This document shows positions 40,901-54,400 of a stretch of DNA of 64,000 nt, one piece after another (position 1 is the stretch's first letter; each line of letters starts with the position of its first letter). The stretch spans positions 186,001 to 250,000 of the forward strand of contig JABVXU010000013.1 of assembly GCA_013365365.1 (NCBI GenBank). Reading direction: 5' to 3'. This DNA comes from Cruorifilaria tuberocauda (taxonomy: Eukaryota > Nematoda > Chromadorea > Rhabditida > Onchocercidae). Both the position numbers and the translations under genes were made by a program. Below the pieces are notes generated by a model. The model had not been told where the DNA came from and searched no databases. It was given only the letters and a program-made list of their open reading frames with translations.

Positions 40901-42480
40901 ACTTTACATCAATTTTAGTCTTTCATGCTAATTTGTACTTTTACAGTTTTTCATTCTTTCTTTCATTCTCTTCTTGAATTATTAATTACTCAACATATTC
41001 GTTCAGACTTAAATTGAAAAATGAAAATTCCATTAAATTACATTAAAAATTTCCACCTCTTTTGCATTATATTACAAGAAAAGAATTGAAAGAGTAAGTT
41101 TGATTTCAATTAATTCCAAATTCTATGGGTATTTATTGTAATGAAATGAATAAATTCTAACAGTATTTTACAGTATCACAAATCTATCATCTAAATTCGT
41201 TTTATCCTTGAAAAGTTTTGCTATTAAAAAATGAATAGCGATGGAAATGACTTTTGAAAATGACCTCAAAATAGCTCAATTCAGGTGAAAGATCAGTTCC
41301 ACCGCAATGCTTATTAACAACGAAATTGAAGGGAGGTATAGTGTGGTACAGGAGGATATCAAACGTCATTACGTATTAATATAAACTATTGACAGCATTT
41401 CATCTGTCTGTCAACCGTTTCAGATCAGTTGTGGCGCAATTGTCATCCTCCGACAAAATCTATTCATTTCAATTTCTCACCATCCTTCTCTATCTTTTTA
41501 CAAAATATTTTTTACATTCTCAATATTGTTTAGACTGATTGTTTCGGAGATAACTCGTTGGCTAAAAGCCATAAGCATTTTCTTTTTGTGGGACTGAAAT
41601 GGAATAGCATATTGATTTCATCATCGACACCAAAGCCTTCCCTTCAGAAGCTAATTGTGAAGCGTTTCGCGTGGAGAAAACGTTCTCTTTATGAAGCCCC
41701 CGTGAAAAGTTCTTTCTTATCCTAATAATTCACATTTTGATAAAAGTCTCTGCAAAGTGCAACTTAACATTACCAGTTTTCCTCTCCTAAGTTCCATTCA
41801 TATCTCGGAGCGATAGATATAACATGAAAAAGCAAGTGGAACGATTGCAAGTCTCTCACACCCGAGATTTCTCAAAGTACGAGAAAGCAAATAAAGGACA
41901 GTTATGCCAAATATATTAAATTAAAACACTTGTAGTATTAGCTCCAAATTAAATAAGGAATTTAGTCACTTTCTCTTTCACTAAAAATTCCAGTTATTGC
42001 ACATGAAAAGATAAAGTAAATCTATTTGAAAATAGAATGAAAGTAAATGAATATGATCGAATTGAATTGAATTATTCAAGGATCGATTGAAATTTTTCAG
42101 CGTTCATGTCTTTTTCATCATGTAAAATTTATTCATGAAGATAATTTTAGGTACAATACAAGGATGGTTGGGTTACGAAACAGAAATATGATGGCTGAAT
42201 TTCTGGAGTTAACCGAAGTAACGGTAGCAGAAGGCCTGGTACTATAAGAGGAAAAATCGCTTTGTTTCCGGTAAACACTTCCAAAAACTTCATGATAGTT
42301 CTCTAAATTTACTTCATAGCTCAATTCCTTGAGATTTCACCAGGTTATCTTTAATATTATCATAATAGTTTAAGTCAAACTTCAACCAGAACTAAAATTT
42401 AAGAGATTAAATGAATATTGGACAACGTGATAAGTATACTTACCGATTCTTTTCAAACGAAAATTACGGCTAATTGCCAT
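25906..42480 (-). CDS. large secreted PAN-domain plus eleven thrombospondin type-1 repeat protein
   Basis: Twenty-four exons, minus strand: 42480-42444 and 40701-40594 (both tentative), then 34920-34760, 34541-34166, 33817-33660, 33312-33213, 33114-32996, 32752-32488, 32357-32203, 32110-32007, 31873-31741, 31423-31266, 31055-30903, 30673-30518, 30295-30240, 30094-29946, 29824-29737, 29272-29197, 28159-28119, 27674-27517, 26892-26794, 26722-26497, 26362-26086 and 25963-25906. All phases close, giving about 1136 aa. A PAN/Apple-like domain (residues about 50-110) starts [11 protein letters not shown] and ends near GFCQLYD. A Ser/Pro/Asn-rich linker follows, then eleven TSRs from about residue 408 to the end, many with WSxW and CSVTCG. 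TSRs are disulphide-bonded and usually C-mannosylated and O-fucosylated, and serve in matrix or guidance contacts. The protein ends in TSR 11 with no membrane anchor seen. The N-terminal exons lack a signal peptide, so the true 5' end is unsure. Confidence 0.85.
28160..29196. other. TSR-gene intron containing a GC-rich block
   Basis: This intron splits TSR 8. Between about 28181 and 28440 the sequence is much richer in G+C than the surrounding introns and is open on both strands: about 104 codons on the minus strand running in frame into the 28159-28119 exon, and 74 codons on the plus strand from 28201 to 28422 without an early ATG. A GA/CT tract (28246-28263) lies inside. No family is recognised in either frame. 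Confidence 0.5.
33810..33835 (-). other. perfect 9-bp inverted repeat enclosing a 3' splice site
   Basis: aaccggtcc (33810-33818) and ggaccggtt (33827-33835) are perfect complements separated by an 8-base loop. On the transcript the loop is TTTTTTCA, the pyrimidine tract of the acceptor, and the splice AG straddles the stem base. The exon begins at 33817. A further ACCGGT palindrome lies next to it. Confidence 0.85.
34921..40593. other. 5.7-kb AT-rich stretch, proposed first large intron region of the TSR gene
   Basis: No convincing coding exon was found on either strand. The minus-strand ORF at 37164-37373 and the plus-strand ORF at 38492-38701 are low-complexity, and no fitting splice phase was found. 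An (AAT)n microsatellite lies at about 35269-35292. Confidence 0.5.
35269..35292. repeat. (AAT)n microsatellite
   Basis: About eight consecutive AAT units in non-coding DNA. Confidence 0.9.
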
Positions 42481-45400
42481 TTCCAAGAATGAAAAGTATA
42501 TGGAGTTATCAATGGAGAAAAAGATCAATTGAAAATTCGAGACATTTCGACTGTTTGAAATTCAAAAATTTGAAGTATTTTTGATAGTTTTGGAAGATAA
42601 CAATCATCTCAATTGCAGGAAATGAAATGTATTGGGATGATAGATATGTTAGAGAGAAAAAAGAGTAAAAAGTTATCATTGATAAGCCTTTATCTGTCAG
42701 AAGGCCTGTTCTCTTGCTTATAGCATGCAAAAATGCTTGTAACAACGGCTTTTGTTGAAATCAAAGATTAATAGTTAGCTTTCCAATTCAATGCCGTTTG
42801 TTTAATTCCTTTCCGACCTCTATATTTTGCATAACTTGAGTTTTTTCTGTTTCAAACAATTTTCGGAAGTTACTCTTAAAACTTTTGAAATGTTGAAAAA
42901 AAATTTTTTAAGGAAACAGTGGAGATTAAGAATTAATTTTACATGAATATGGTATTAAGTTCCCATAAATAGCTATTAATTAAGTAGAAGTATACATAAA
43001 AATACACGAAATATAAGTAGAAATATCTTTAAATAATCTTTGGTAAAAGCATTTGATTGAAGTTGCTGCTTTGTGATAAGTAACATACGGCAAACGTCAA
43101 GAGAAAAAAAAAATCCTTTTTTCTTTAAACAACTAGAAATGTTTTTAGAAGGACAGTTACCTTTAAAGCTCCTTAAATCACCGCTAAAATAGCGATTCGT
43201 CAATTTCAAGTGAATCTTTCATTTGACATAAAAACAGTTTCAATCCAAAATTCTACCAAATCTTCCATTTATAAAGCTAGGAATTACCTTGTTCGAGATG
43301 TAGCTATTGATTTCGGTTCACGATTACCTCTCTTGTGGTCACAGTAGTAGAATTTTACAATTAACTGTTTTCGTAATTCAGATTTTCAATTGAAATTTGA
43401 AGATGGAACATGAAAACATATGGCTTCAAGAAGCAATGCTTCAGACTGATTAAGACTTATAGAGATAAATGAACTTTTGCTTCATTTACGCTCATCTGAA
43501 ATTTGAATACAAAGTATGAGCTTGCATGATGAAGGAAATATTTTAGGAATTTATTTACATTTAGTGGATTTAGATATAATTTATTCTCCGCATTGTTGCT
43601 ATAGCTAAGTTTAATTTATGCTGCTTCGCTTTTTTTCAGCTAAAAATACTTAAAGATATCTCTGCTTAAAGTATCTTTTCTTTTTCTTTTTCTTGAAAAA
43701 TGTAATTAAATTAAATTTACTGTTTAGTTGATATTGCTATCAATTAAGAACCAAATAAACTGATGCTACATGAAGCTTTCAACCAGTAAAGAGAAATGGT
43801 ACAAAGAGACTAACTTAGCCAGCTTTCTGACCTTTAGCTGTAAACAGCTCATCAATTTTTAGTTGTTTACGCCTTTTTGAGTGCCTGCTGCCAGTTTTCA
43901 TTATATCATCATCTCGCATCTTCTCAAGAAGCTAAAAGGGTTCAGAGGTCACGTAGACAATAAGCTAATCTGTCACACACATTTTGAGTTGCTAATTACT
44001 GTGAAACTTAATTAGCAAGAGCATTACCATCATCGCTTAGCTTTCGCTCCAAAGATTTTGAAACCTCATCGTTAATGTGCAATATCCTCTTTTGTTCTCT
44101 TTCCTCTTCTGAATTCAGATTTAACTATTCGGTTCACTTCTTGACAAAATTCTTTTTGCTTACCAAATTAATTTTGTAATTTGTTACAGTCTGTAAGCAA
44201 AGGATACATATGTCGCTGCCCTAAAATCCCTCAATTTTTGAGGTTTTAGTCTATTGAAAATTAGCATTAATTTAGATTGAGAACAGAGTTACTCTCACTT
44301 CCTCTCTGCTGACTTTGCTGAATATATTTTGGAGTGCAAAAAAACATTTCATATTTTCAATCGAACTTTTCAATCGGACCTTTCAACCAATCTTCAACAT
44401 ACATCTAACTAATCCTAAATTTTTTTGATGCAAAACAACTTCTTACCAATTGTTCTGCGATTTTCTTTGAAAATTTTTGAAAGAATAAAATAATATGGAG
44501 TAACTGATTGCTTGGCAAATGCAATTTGATAAGATAGTAAAAAGTTTTCAAAACAAATATGAAGTTTGAATACAATTATGTAAAGATTAACGAACAGATT
44601 AACGGTTATCAGTAGATTATCAATAAATTAGATCAAGTTCTGCGTATTTGCTTATATGAATCCATTTTGCCTCAATTTTGGAACTCACCCGCAAGGAAAG
44701 ACATTTTTTGCATTGCTTCCAGATAATCTGAATTCATCTACATTAGAAGTGATCAAAATTTAGGATAACGATTGATTTCAAGTTTATTTTGATAGTGATG
44801 TTTCTTCTTCGGGCAACAGATTTGTCTCTTCTGACATTCTAATGAAAATTTTTATCGAGCATTACTTCCTTGAACACTACATCGTATATACAATGAGAAT
44901 TTAGTAAGAGAAGTCTCATTTCTATTTTTTTTATTTAGATTTTTATTTTTTTTAATTTTCATAATTTGCGAATGTTGAAAAATGAATTTTCTTGAAACGA
45001 AAAGAAAGCGTTCTTTTTTCAGTTCAAATGAACGTCACTTTTTTTTTTCAAAAACTGTCGGATCGGTTTCAGGATATTTGGAAAGTTTTGTTTGAAAGAA
45101 ATCTGAAGTTACCGTTGGTAATTCTGCTCAATTCTTTGATTAGTGATTAGTGATTGTCATGAAGTTCGAAGATTTCAGTAGAAATGCAGCAGAATCCTAA
45201 TAAATTTAATGATAAACCATCAAAATTGGATGTAGTGGAGAGTGGAGAGGTGAAATTTGGAAGGTAAAATGAATCTTAGAGTGCATTCAATGGCAGAGTT
45301 GATTTGTCGTAAACTTGACCTGAAATATTCATTCTAGCAATCACTCCGTCAGTCACTGTTTTCTCGGAACATTTATTATCAACAAAGTTTGAATGAAATC

Positions 45401-48400
45401 AAAGAGTTAATTATCGAGAAGTTAATATGTTAGTGCCAGTATCTTAATATCACATCAAACTTTGCCATAGTGCATTAAATCTTTCTTGATTTGCATAAGT
45501 TAGGCTAGTAATGAGACAAACATTATGAGTAAGAAAGCTTTCTACTATTTTAGTTATGTTTATTTGAATGGATTTGGTAACTTGAAATCAAGACTGATTA
45601 GCTGTGAAGGATCTGTCAAGAATGCTTTCTCTCTGCCAATCAAATATTGTTCCATTTTGACAGTCCCTTTATCCTTAATTTCTTCTTATCAGATCTACTT
45701 TAAATATTTTGTATGTCGTTCCATTTATAGGCCTGTCCTCTTTGCCAACGGTTTTAAAATTTTTTTTGCATATTTCTTTTTTCCCACTCAAACTTCTAAG
45801 ATATCTGCTCCTGCATTAACAAATTTTTTTATGACGAGTTTAAAATCTTAGTTATAAATTACATTTTTATGATCTATTCTGATATATTATCCTAATTTTT
45901 AAATTCTTTTTTACCGCATACCTGGAATGTCAGTTAAGAATTCAGATTTCACCCGTCAATGATTTGAGATAAATCTGACGAATATCCAGTAACTCTCACT
46001 TAGAGAAGGATATTGAACTGCCATTACAGTAAATAGACAAACATACATTACTAGAAGGAATTCTTTTATTAATTCAATCAAATTATCTTCGAAACATTTA
46101 TTGTTTATCTGCAGGTTATTTACCTGTTCCTCTTATAACCTTATCCATTTCTCTTACTATCCATCAGCTTTACATTATTTTAATTAAGTTAATCTTTTAT
46201 ACGTGCATGTAACAATACACTTGCAGTGCTGGTTATTAAATTCTCATGGAATATTTTCAAATTAATTATCGTAAAGTATTAAAGTAAAATGACAAATTTC
46301 TATTTTACTGAGGACGAAATTTGAATATTTCATAAATTCCATATTTCTAATAATTTGATTCTGCTATAAAACGTCATTAAAGAAATTATTCAGAAAACTA
46401 GTTTTCTAATTTATGATTATAATTATAAACTCTTTGAATTATTTAATTTGTCATTTATTTAAATCTGAAAGCAATTCTTCAATCTGATAAGAGATGGCAC
46501 AACAAGATGGTGTCTCACAATTCTCTTCGTTAAAATTTGCTGTACTCTCTTGCAGATTAAGCCTAACTACGATTCAGTACAAAAGTGAATAATCACTTAC
46601 ACGTACTGAATGCATCCTTAAACGCATGTCAAATCTATGCTGCTAGTTGAAAACTTGAATTTTTGAATTTTAAATACTCCTGTTAACCTCAACCAACATT
46701 TCATAACGCAAAATACTCAAATTCACTTACTCATATCAAACAAATTGGGCAAAGTGCAAATTTGTCAATTCTTTGCTAAGTGATGTTTTTCATGATTTAG
46801 TTGGTAAATCAAATAAATTGAAAAATGTGGGCGGAAGGATAAACACTTAAAGCGACGTAAACAGTCATCTCGTATGTATTGGCAGTAAATTATGTCCATT
46901 ATATTGCGTTAAAGCTTCCGCTTCACTACTTTTCCATTACTCCCACTTTTACGATCAATGGAATAATCGCAGATAAGGACAGAATTGTCTGGAAATGGAA
47001 TCCAATATATAAGCATGTGAAGCTTATTGCATACAGCGGCGGGATATGAACGATTCATTCACAACCCGATTGTTCAGGAAATCGCGAATTATCTAGAGCT
47101 CAAGAAATCTTTTATCATTCATCTTAATTAGATCTGATAAGGCGGATTTTGATTCTGAAAGGAAGGAACCGGTTTCTTTTTTCTTCACATCATTTCCATA
47201 ATGAAGCTCCGTAACTTCAAATTACAATTGATTTAGATTAACTCTTATTTTACTAATTTTACTACAATCATCTTAAAATGATCATCTTAAAATCTGTATT
47301 ATCTTAAAATTAAATTTTCATCATCTCTATCATCAAAATCAGGATTATTATTATTATTATCATCATAATTATCCTTGCAACTGCTATCAATTAATTGTCA
47401 TTTATCATGGTTATTATTATAGCAATAATCGTAACATTATTATTGTTATTATCATTTTTATGATTATTAAACCTATACTTTGATTTCTGTTGATTTCGCT
47501 GCAGTGAATTTTCCCATTATTATTTGAACATGATTTTTTTTCAAATTATGCGAGAATGCCCAGTCACATGAATCATTTGATGACAGTTCACTTTTATCTG
47601 ATTTTCGCTTACCATCCGGCTTTATCATTCTTTTGCAGATGACGTTTTGATGAATACCAATGGAAAAATATAAATTTATAAGAATTAAATCTAATTAAAT
47701 TAGAGGAATTAATTTAATCTTTTATTTTGTTTTAGTTAGAAGAATTCAGTATAAAATCACTTTACCTTTTCATCTCAAGGAATTATCATTTTGAGGGAAT
47801 GATCTTCGCTTTCCCGAAAATAACGAAACATCCTGAATCCATCGACTAAAAAGGCTACTGAAATGGCTTGCGAATATTTGTTTTCAGTAGAAGTACCATT
47901 AGCGAAGGACCATAAAACATTCCTAAACTGAAGCCATCACTGAACTTTTTTTGAGTGATCTCAGATGTTTCTCGAACTGCCGAAAATCTCGAATTCTGAA
48001 GGGGAACAGAATCGAAACTTTCATAAAAACAGCTATCATCCCTCTCTCCCTCTTTCTATTTCTAGTCTCGAGGAAGATGAAATTCGAGAGTTCAGCTTCT
48101 TCATTCAATTTCCTTTGGTTTCTTATTTATTAATATCTCGGAATCTTCGACATATTTTTTATCCTTTCTTTGGAGTTTCTTTATAAGTTTTTATAAAAGT
48201 TTAATTTTAATATAATTCGATGAAAAATGGCATCATGCATTTATTAATAAATATGGATGATCAATAGCGCCTCGGTCGGAGTCGAAATGTGTTCATTTCA
48301 TAATGTATTGATTGATTTTGATTGCGACGGAGAATTCATTGAGATTTAACAATATTTTATTTCGCAAATTTATTAAGCTTAGCTTAATTTAAATGCATTC

Positions 48401-51400
48401 AAAATGAAAGGTTATTAAATGTGATTGCTTGATGACTGCTTTACTGTATTTTTCTAACTTTCTGTTACAATAACAATTTTAGAGTCAACTTTTTTGTTCC
48501 TATTTATTGTATAGGCCTTTCTCAAGAAGAATAATGGTACTAAAATTGTTTATAAAAGTTCTTTAATAGCAATGAAAAAGCTAACAACGAGTAAAAGAAA
48601 GGCATATCATTTGAATCTTTCTAAATTATGAAAGAATTCAAAGATCGGAACACTTCCTTTTTGCACTCCGAGTGCAGATTAAAAAAAGAACTTCATATAT
48701 TTCAAATTTCGTTTAATCCTACTTCTCTGCAGTTTAACTTTCTAGCTGTAACACATAAACATCTATTTTCTCATTCACAAAAATAAACGAAAGAAGTTAG
48801 CTTAAATTAATTGTGGTTGTTTACGATCATTTCTGCTCTTCAAAATGGATAATTTGGAATGTGAATGTACCGTTCTGTATTATCGTTAGCGTCAGTTATA
48901 TTTTAACCATTAGAAGTAAATCATTAATAAAAAGTTATTAGGAGTGTTAGCATAATGTGTTTCTAAAAATAAAGCTTGAGAATTTTCTGCAACTGTTCTT
49001 AATATATTTCTCTTTTCTTTAGAATAATGCAATCTCTGATTGCTGTAAGTTACTAGAGAGAATGACTTTAATATGATTAAACTTGTCGATATCTTTCATT
49101 GTAATCTTTTCTTTTGGGTATACACTCTTTTTACCTAACACAGGAACTGGTTGTAGTTCTGAGAGGAAATTTTCAGTCTATTATTTTCCAAATGTTACCA
49201 ATTATCCTCTTATTAATTATAATTAGAGTTCTAAATTTATAAATTAAAATTTTTAATTTATAAGAATTATTTTCTGTAAGACGAAAATGAGAACTATTTG
49301 GCACTTCAAATAACATTTATTAATTCCAAAATTTCATATAATTTCTCTAATATTGGTCTAAAATACACAAAAAATATTTATCTGAAAGCTAATTCAAGTC
49401 AAAAATTCTTGCATTCCGAAAGTTATAAATTCAGAGAATTAAAATCGTTGTAAAAGATTTCAAATGTTGTTTCAAATTATAGACTGTAGAACAACGCGAA
49501 ATCAATTATCTTATCCTTGGTGTCATTTTTTTTTAGTACTTAATACTTTTCATGAATCATCATCTTTCCATTTCTCTCATCCGTTTCCGATCTTCTACAT
49601 GCTAATATATGGCTTCCGTCTTTCTTCCAGAATATATTCAAAAATATTTTCTCAATTTTCAGGAAAATTATCCAAACTGTGACACAAACAATGAGAATAG
49701 CTGAACGATTTGATTATTGAAAGGTTCGTTTCTGGATAAGTGACGGCGATACGGTTGCAATCTATTTTAATATGGCGCTATAAACTAACTCTAACAAAAA
49801 GCTGAAGTGAAGTGAAGCATAATGGGTGGAGAGAAAAAGAAAAGTTAGTTTTTAATTATGATTATCTTTTAACAGAGATGAAGTTCAAGTGAATTTAAAA
49901 TCTTTGAAAACACTGCAAAAGTGCAATTTATTAATAAAAGTCATTAATCCAAGAGTTTGAAGTCATTCCATGGATGGAAATTTTAATTTTATTTTAGAAA
50001 AGTTTTAGCTTTGCATAGAGAGAAATTTGACTTTGTATTAAGTAATTGAAAAATTAACAATTCAGAGAATCAACTAACTGACAGTTTTTTCTTGTTTTAA
50101 TTCTAACATTTCATAAAACCATTTAGGGATTCGTTTCGCTAAATCTTGTTTCTGACATATCCTATTAATCCTTATGGATTTCTTCTTCTATTCTCCTATT
50201 TCAATTAATTTATATTGTCAGATTTATCTGGTAATATATTCGATTCAATTATCAATTTTACAGTATATCCATGATATTCTAGCGATGTATAAACTGAAAA
50301 TAAATCATTTTATAAATCATACTGAAAATAAATCATTTTAAAACTTGCTGCTATTATGATATCCATAAAATTATCATTAGAATTATCTTTTTTGACAAAA
50401 TGCTGAAATTGTTTGTTTCCAAATACATGATATGATTACTTGTTATTTCAAAGTCCATAATATTAGTATTGAAATAGAAGCAATCTTTCATTCATCACTT
50501 ATTAGTTAGTTATCATCTGTTTTACTTTCAGTGCTTGTACAGATTCAGAATTGTTTATAAATTCAATTTCATCGCTCTCGCTGGTTCTGCATACTGCCTG
50601 ATAAAAGAGGCTCTCTTCTATTTGATTCATTCATTTTGGCACAGTGAATGACTAAGCTAACAATTCAGCTGAAGACTTATTGATGGAAGTTATTTTTATT
50701 ACAGCAATTAGATCGTCTAATTATCTTAATGATTTATTAAATTTTCTTCCTTCAATACTCTAATGAATCCATTTCTGAAGTTCTTTGTGAAATTAATTTT
50801 TATCTTTGTTCGTACAAAAGTTATCAAATGAAATTTCTTCAACCTTTTATTAAAACCTTTTATTCTATCATTGCTTCTTTCTTTTTTACTTTATATTTCT
50901 GATTAATTAAACTTAACGGTTAAAAACTTTTATATAAGCCAAAATAAGTAGCCATGGGTGAATGTGCGGTGATTTGTTGAATTCTCATTCATTTCAAATA
51001 GTTATCTATTTCCTCTCATTTTTCATAAAAGTGAAAAATTCCTTGTTTACATTTTTTAATTTTAAATTAAACTTGTAGAAGAATTGTTTCGATTAGAAAA
51101 ATAAACGTTTTTGTTTATTTCTATGAGTTTTCGAAATTTGGTAAACTCTTTTCCCTCGAATGAATTCGGGTATTAGCTTCTGAATCGGGTTATCTAAAAT
51201 TTTGAAGAAATGACTCATGCAGCATTAACGTCTCTAAATACAGGCAGCATGTATATTGAATTAGTAAGTGCGGTGAAGTATACTGCGTGATTGCTGAAGC
51301 CCTGAGGGAAGGAAACGCCTGATTAGTACTGATTGAATTCTCCGTTTGGGCCTCATGCATTATCTTTCCCTTCCCTTTTACTCTGTCACATTTCCCAAAT

Positions 51401-54400
51401 TTGCACTTAGTTAAAACTCCCAAGCAATTTAGGACGAAGGAAGAGAATTCACACATTTGATGAAACGATAACACGTTATTTCAATGTCCATCTCACGCTT
51501 AAATTTTCTTAACCATAGCAAAATGACGTATTTGTATTCTTCCCACACTAATTACACTAAGTACCAATACTTACGTATGTTTGGAATTCAGTACTTCACG
51601 TTATATCGTTCACTATTAAAAAATAAATATTATTGCTTATTTCTATTGATTACAACTCGTTCAATCATTTGTTTTTAATGAAATCAAGTTTCCGTTCCCG
51701 TAACGAGTTAACATAACGTTCTTATTGCGTGGAATCAAAACAAAATTGTAAAATGGAAAGTCGCACGCTTGCAATGGCCTTCCGTTTATAAGATTTTACT
51801 TAAAATATAGTTTAAAATAATTTGTTAAGGAAAACTTTTCAAGATATTTTCAGTAATGCTAGTTGTTTGCTCGAAGTATGGATGAAAGATAATCTTGGAA
51901 GATTATTTGAAAGAGGAAGTTTACATTGAACTTGTATCTTATATTCTTCTGTTGAATTTATTCATGTTATTGTTTATCGCAGAAAAATTATTCAACTTGG
52001 AATATAATTTAATTGGAAAAAATTAGCCAATCCTATATTAATGAAGTATATTTTTGAATGTTGTAAATACAATTTCTCAATTCATATAATCTAAATGTTG
52101 AAAATTACTGACTTTCTTGGCTTGATATTTTCCATTGCTCATACCCAATTTTAAGTGCAATTTAAGTCTTAAACTAATTTTTACAAACAAACGAACAAAA
52201 TATCATCTAATTTCAAAAACCAAACTTCATCTATGATCTCTTTTCTTTTTTTCTATTCAACTTCTCACATATTTTTTTTCCATTTTTTCTACTTTTAGTA
52301 AAGAAGACTGATATGATTTACGGAAACTGATTGATATTATTCTTCCATTAATCTTTTATCGTTAATCGCTAATCATTAATTATTTTTCTAATAAATTTTA
52401 AATCAAGCTAATTTCACGGGAAATGTCGTAATCTGCAGGAATTACTTGGCTGAAGCGATTTAATGTTTGTTTTTTTGTGATTCTATAGATGAGATCAAAA
52501 ACAAAAAATATTTGCTTGATTGAAAGATGTGAGTGATCCATTGATTGTATGAGATCAATATTTCATTAAATAAATATTGACTGTTGTAGTGAACACGTTG
52601 TGAAATATTCAAATTGTGCTTCTAATGACTTTCCATATTCCGAACAATCTTGCACTTTCAGGACAGGAAGGGTGTTCAAAAAAGCACTGAATGGAAAAGC
52701 TTTCTCTTTCATCTCTTCCCTTCTCTTTCTTTCCTTTCATCATTCTATTCATTCTTTCTTCCTTCGGATATAATTATTTTGGAATTATAACTTTTCCCTT
52801 CACTCACTAACTTTGCATTTGTTGTACCTTTAGGCATTTACTTTCCTCATATCTTTGGAATTTCATTCCTTGTACATACAAAATAAGGCATTTTACTAAA
52901 AAACTTTCTTATAAATTCAACTATTTAAGTAATAGACATTCAAATGTTTATTCTTTTAACGAGATATTTAAATTTAAATTTATTTGCCACGGAATGTTTA
53001 AGAATAAAGCTAACATTAGCCCAAATAATTTTTGTGAATTCGATCTCATGCAGCAGATACTGATTCCTGATTGTCTAGTCTTTAGAAAGATCTGTACCGA
53101 TCAATGCTTAATCACTGATAAGAAATCAGCTAGTAATCAGCGAAGTGTTGTTCTTGTTAATACTTTCGGATATTTTATGGAAAATTAATCTGTGGTCTTC
53201 TGTTTTTCATTTTTCTGGAACAAAGAAAGTATTACTTACTGATCAGTCTTTTAATCGTATTCTTTGTATCTGAATTTTGGATGGTTTGATGGTACTGAAA
53301 ATATTCAGTACTGGGAGCAATGATTGCATTGAGAGATGAATGAAGCATGATAATTCATTATGTATATTTTGGATTGTAATAGAAGAGGGAAGAGGAAAGA
53401 TGAGGAATAGGGATGGATGAAAATTTGAATGAACTTTTGTGGAATGCTTCTATAGCTGCAGAGATTTAGGATGGCAATGGGAATTGTGATGTCCAGCAGA
53501 AGAAGCTCGTTGGTCATTCTGATCACTCCATTCTTCTTCAGCTTTCATTATTCCGCTCTCCGTTCATTTCATTTCATTTTTTCCTTTCTTCATATTCTCT
53601 TCTCAATTTTACTTCCCATTCAAAAATTTATCACATTTAATCATGAAATATCAGATTATAAAAATATTACATTTAAACAAGAACTGATATTTGATAGAAG
53701 GATATCGATGAATACTTGATTAATAGAGATATTTGTTGTCCTAAAATAAAGTGTTTGCAAATTGTTTGAACTTGATGAGTAAATTATAAAGAAGAATTGT
53801 TATTGTATGTTAAATTTCACTTTATTGCACATGTTGTTATACTATATACTCAATATTATACTCATCAAATAAGTGGTGTGACTGTATTTTAATAACGATT
53901 ATTGGATAGTAAATTTTATGTTCTACTGCACAATGAGGTAGATTCCAGAGAAGTGGAAAATTTTTTGTTTCTCTCTTCTTTTCTCATTTCACAATCGTAG
54001 TATTTTCGAGCGGAAGCATGGAATCAAAAGCTTTGTAAATCATAATTTGAGAATCTTCCCTGATTATTGATGCATTATTGCACTTTACTTTAAATTTGTC
54101 ATCATCTATTAAAGCGTTACTTTACGTGATACATTAGGATTTCTGTATAAATAAGCTATAAGATTTATGATAAAAGCCAGATAAGATAATAATAATGGGA
54201 ATTAAAATTAATATCGTTGAGTAAATGTTGAAATAAATAAAAACAAATTCTTGAGATAGTTCTCATTATTAAAAATTTTTGAATTTCAAAAATTCATTCT
54301 CCTGCAACATTCTGTGCTTCATTTTTCTTTTCCCTCTATCTCCTTTCAACTTCTAGACGTGGTTTATACAAAAATTTGCTATAATGTGTTGATCCAACAT

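Noticed and set aside
42133..42324. Hydrophobic ATG frame ([11 protein letters not shown]..., [12 protein letters not shown]) as first TSR exon
   Set aside because: Looks like a signal peptide, but its donors are phase 0 or 2 and do not fit the exon at 40,701.
45525..45851. Longest ORF in the gene desert (108 codons, ATG start)
   Set aside because: Extremely rich in F, Y, S, L and K, no domain, no splice partners; consistent with chance in low-stop AT-rich sequence.
47923..48186. Three overlapping ORFs on both strands
   Set aside because: Mutually overlapping, low-complexity, no conserved motif or splice support.
51190..51474. Minus-strand 94-codon ORF
   Set aside because: Starts with GTG, no domain, no flanking splice signals in phase; too weak to call.
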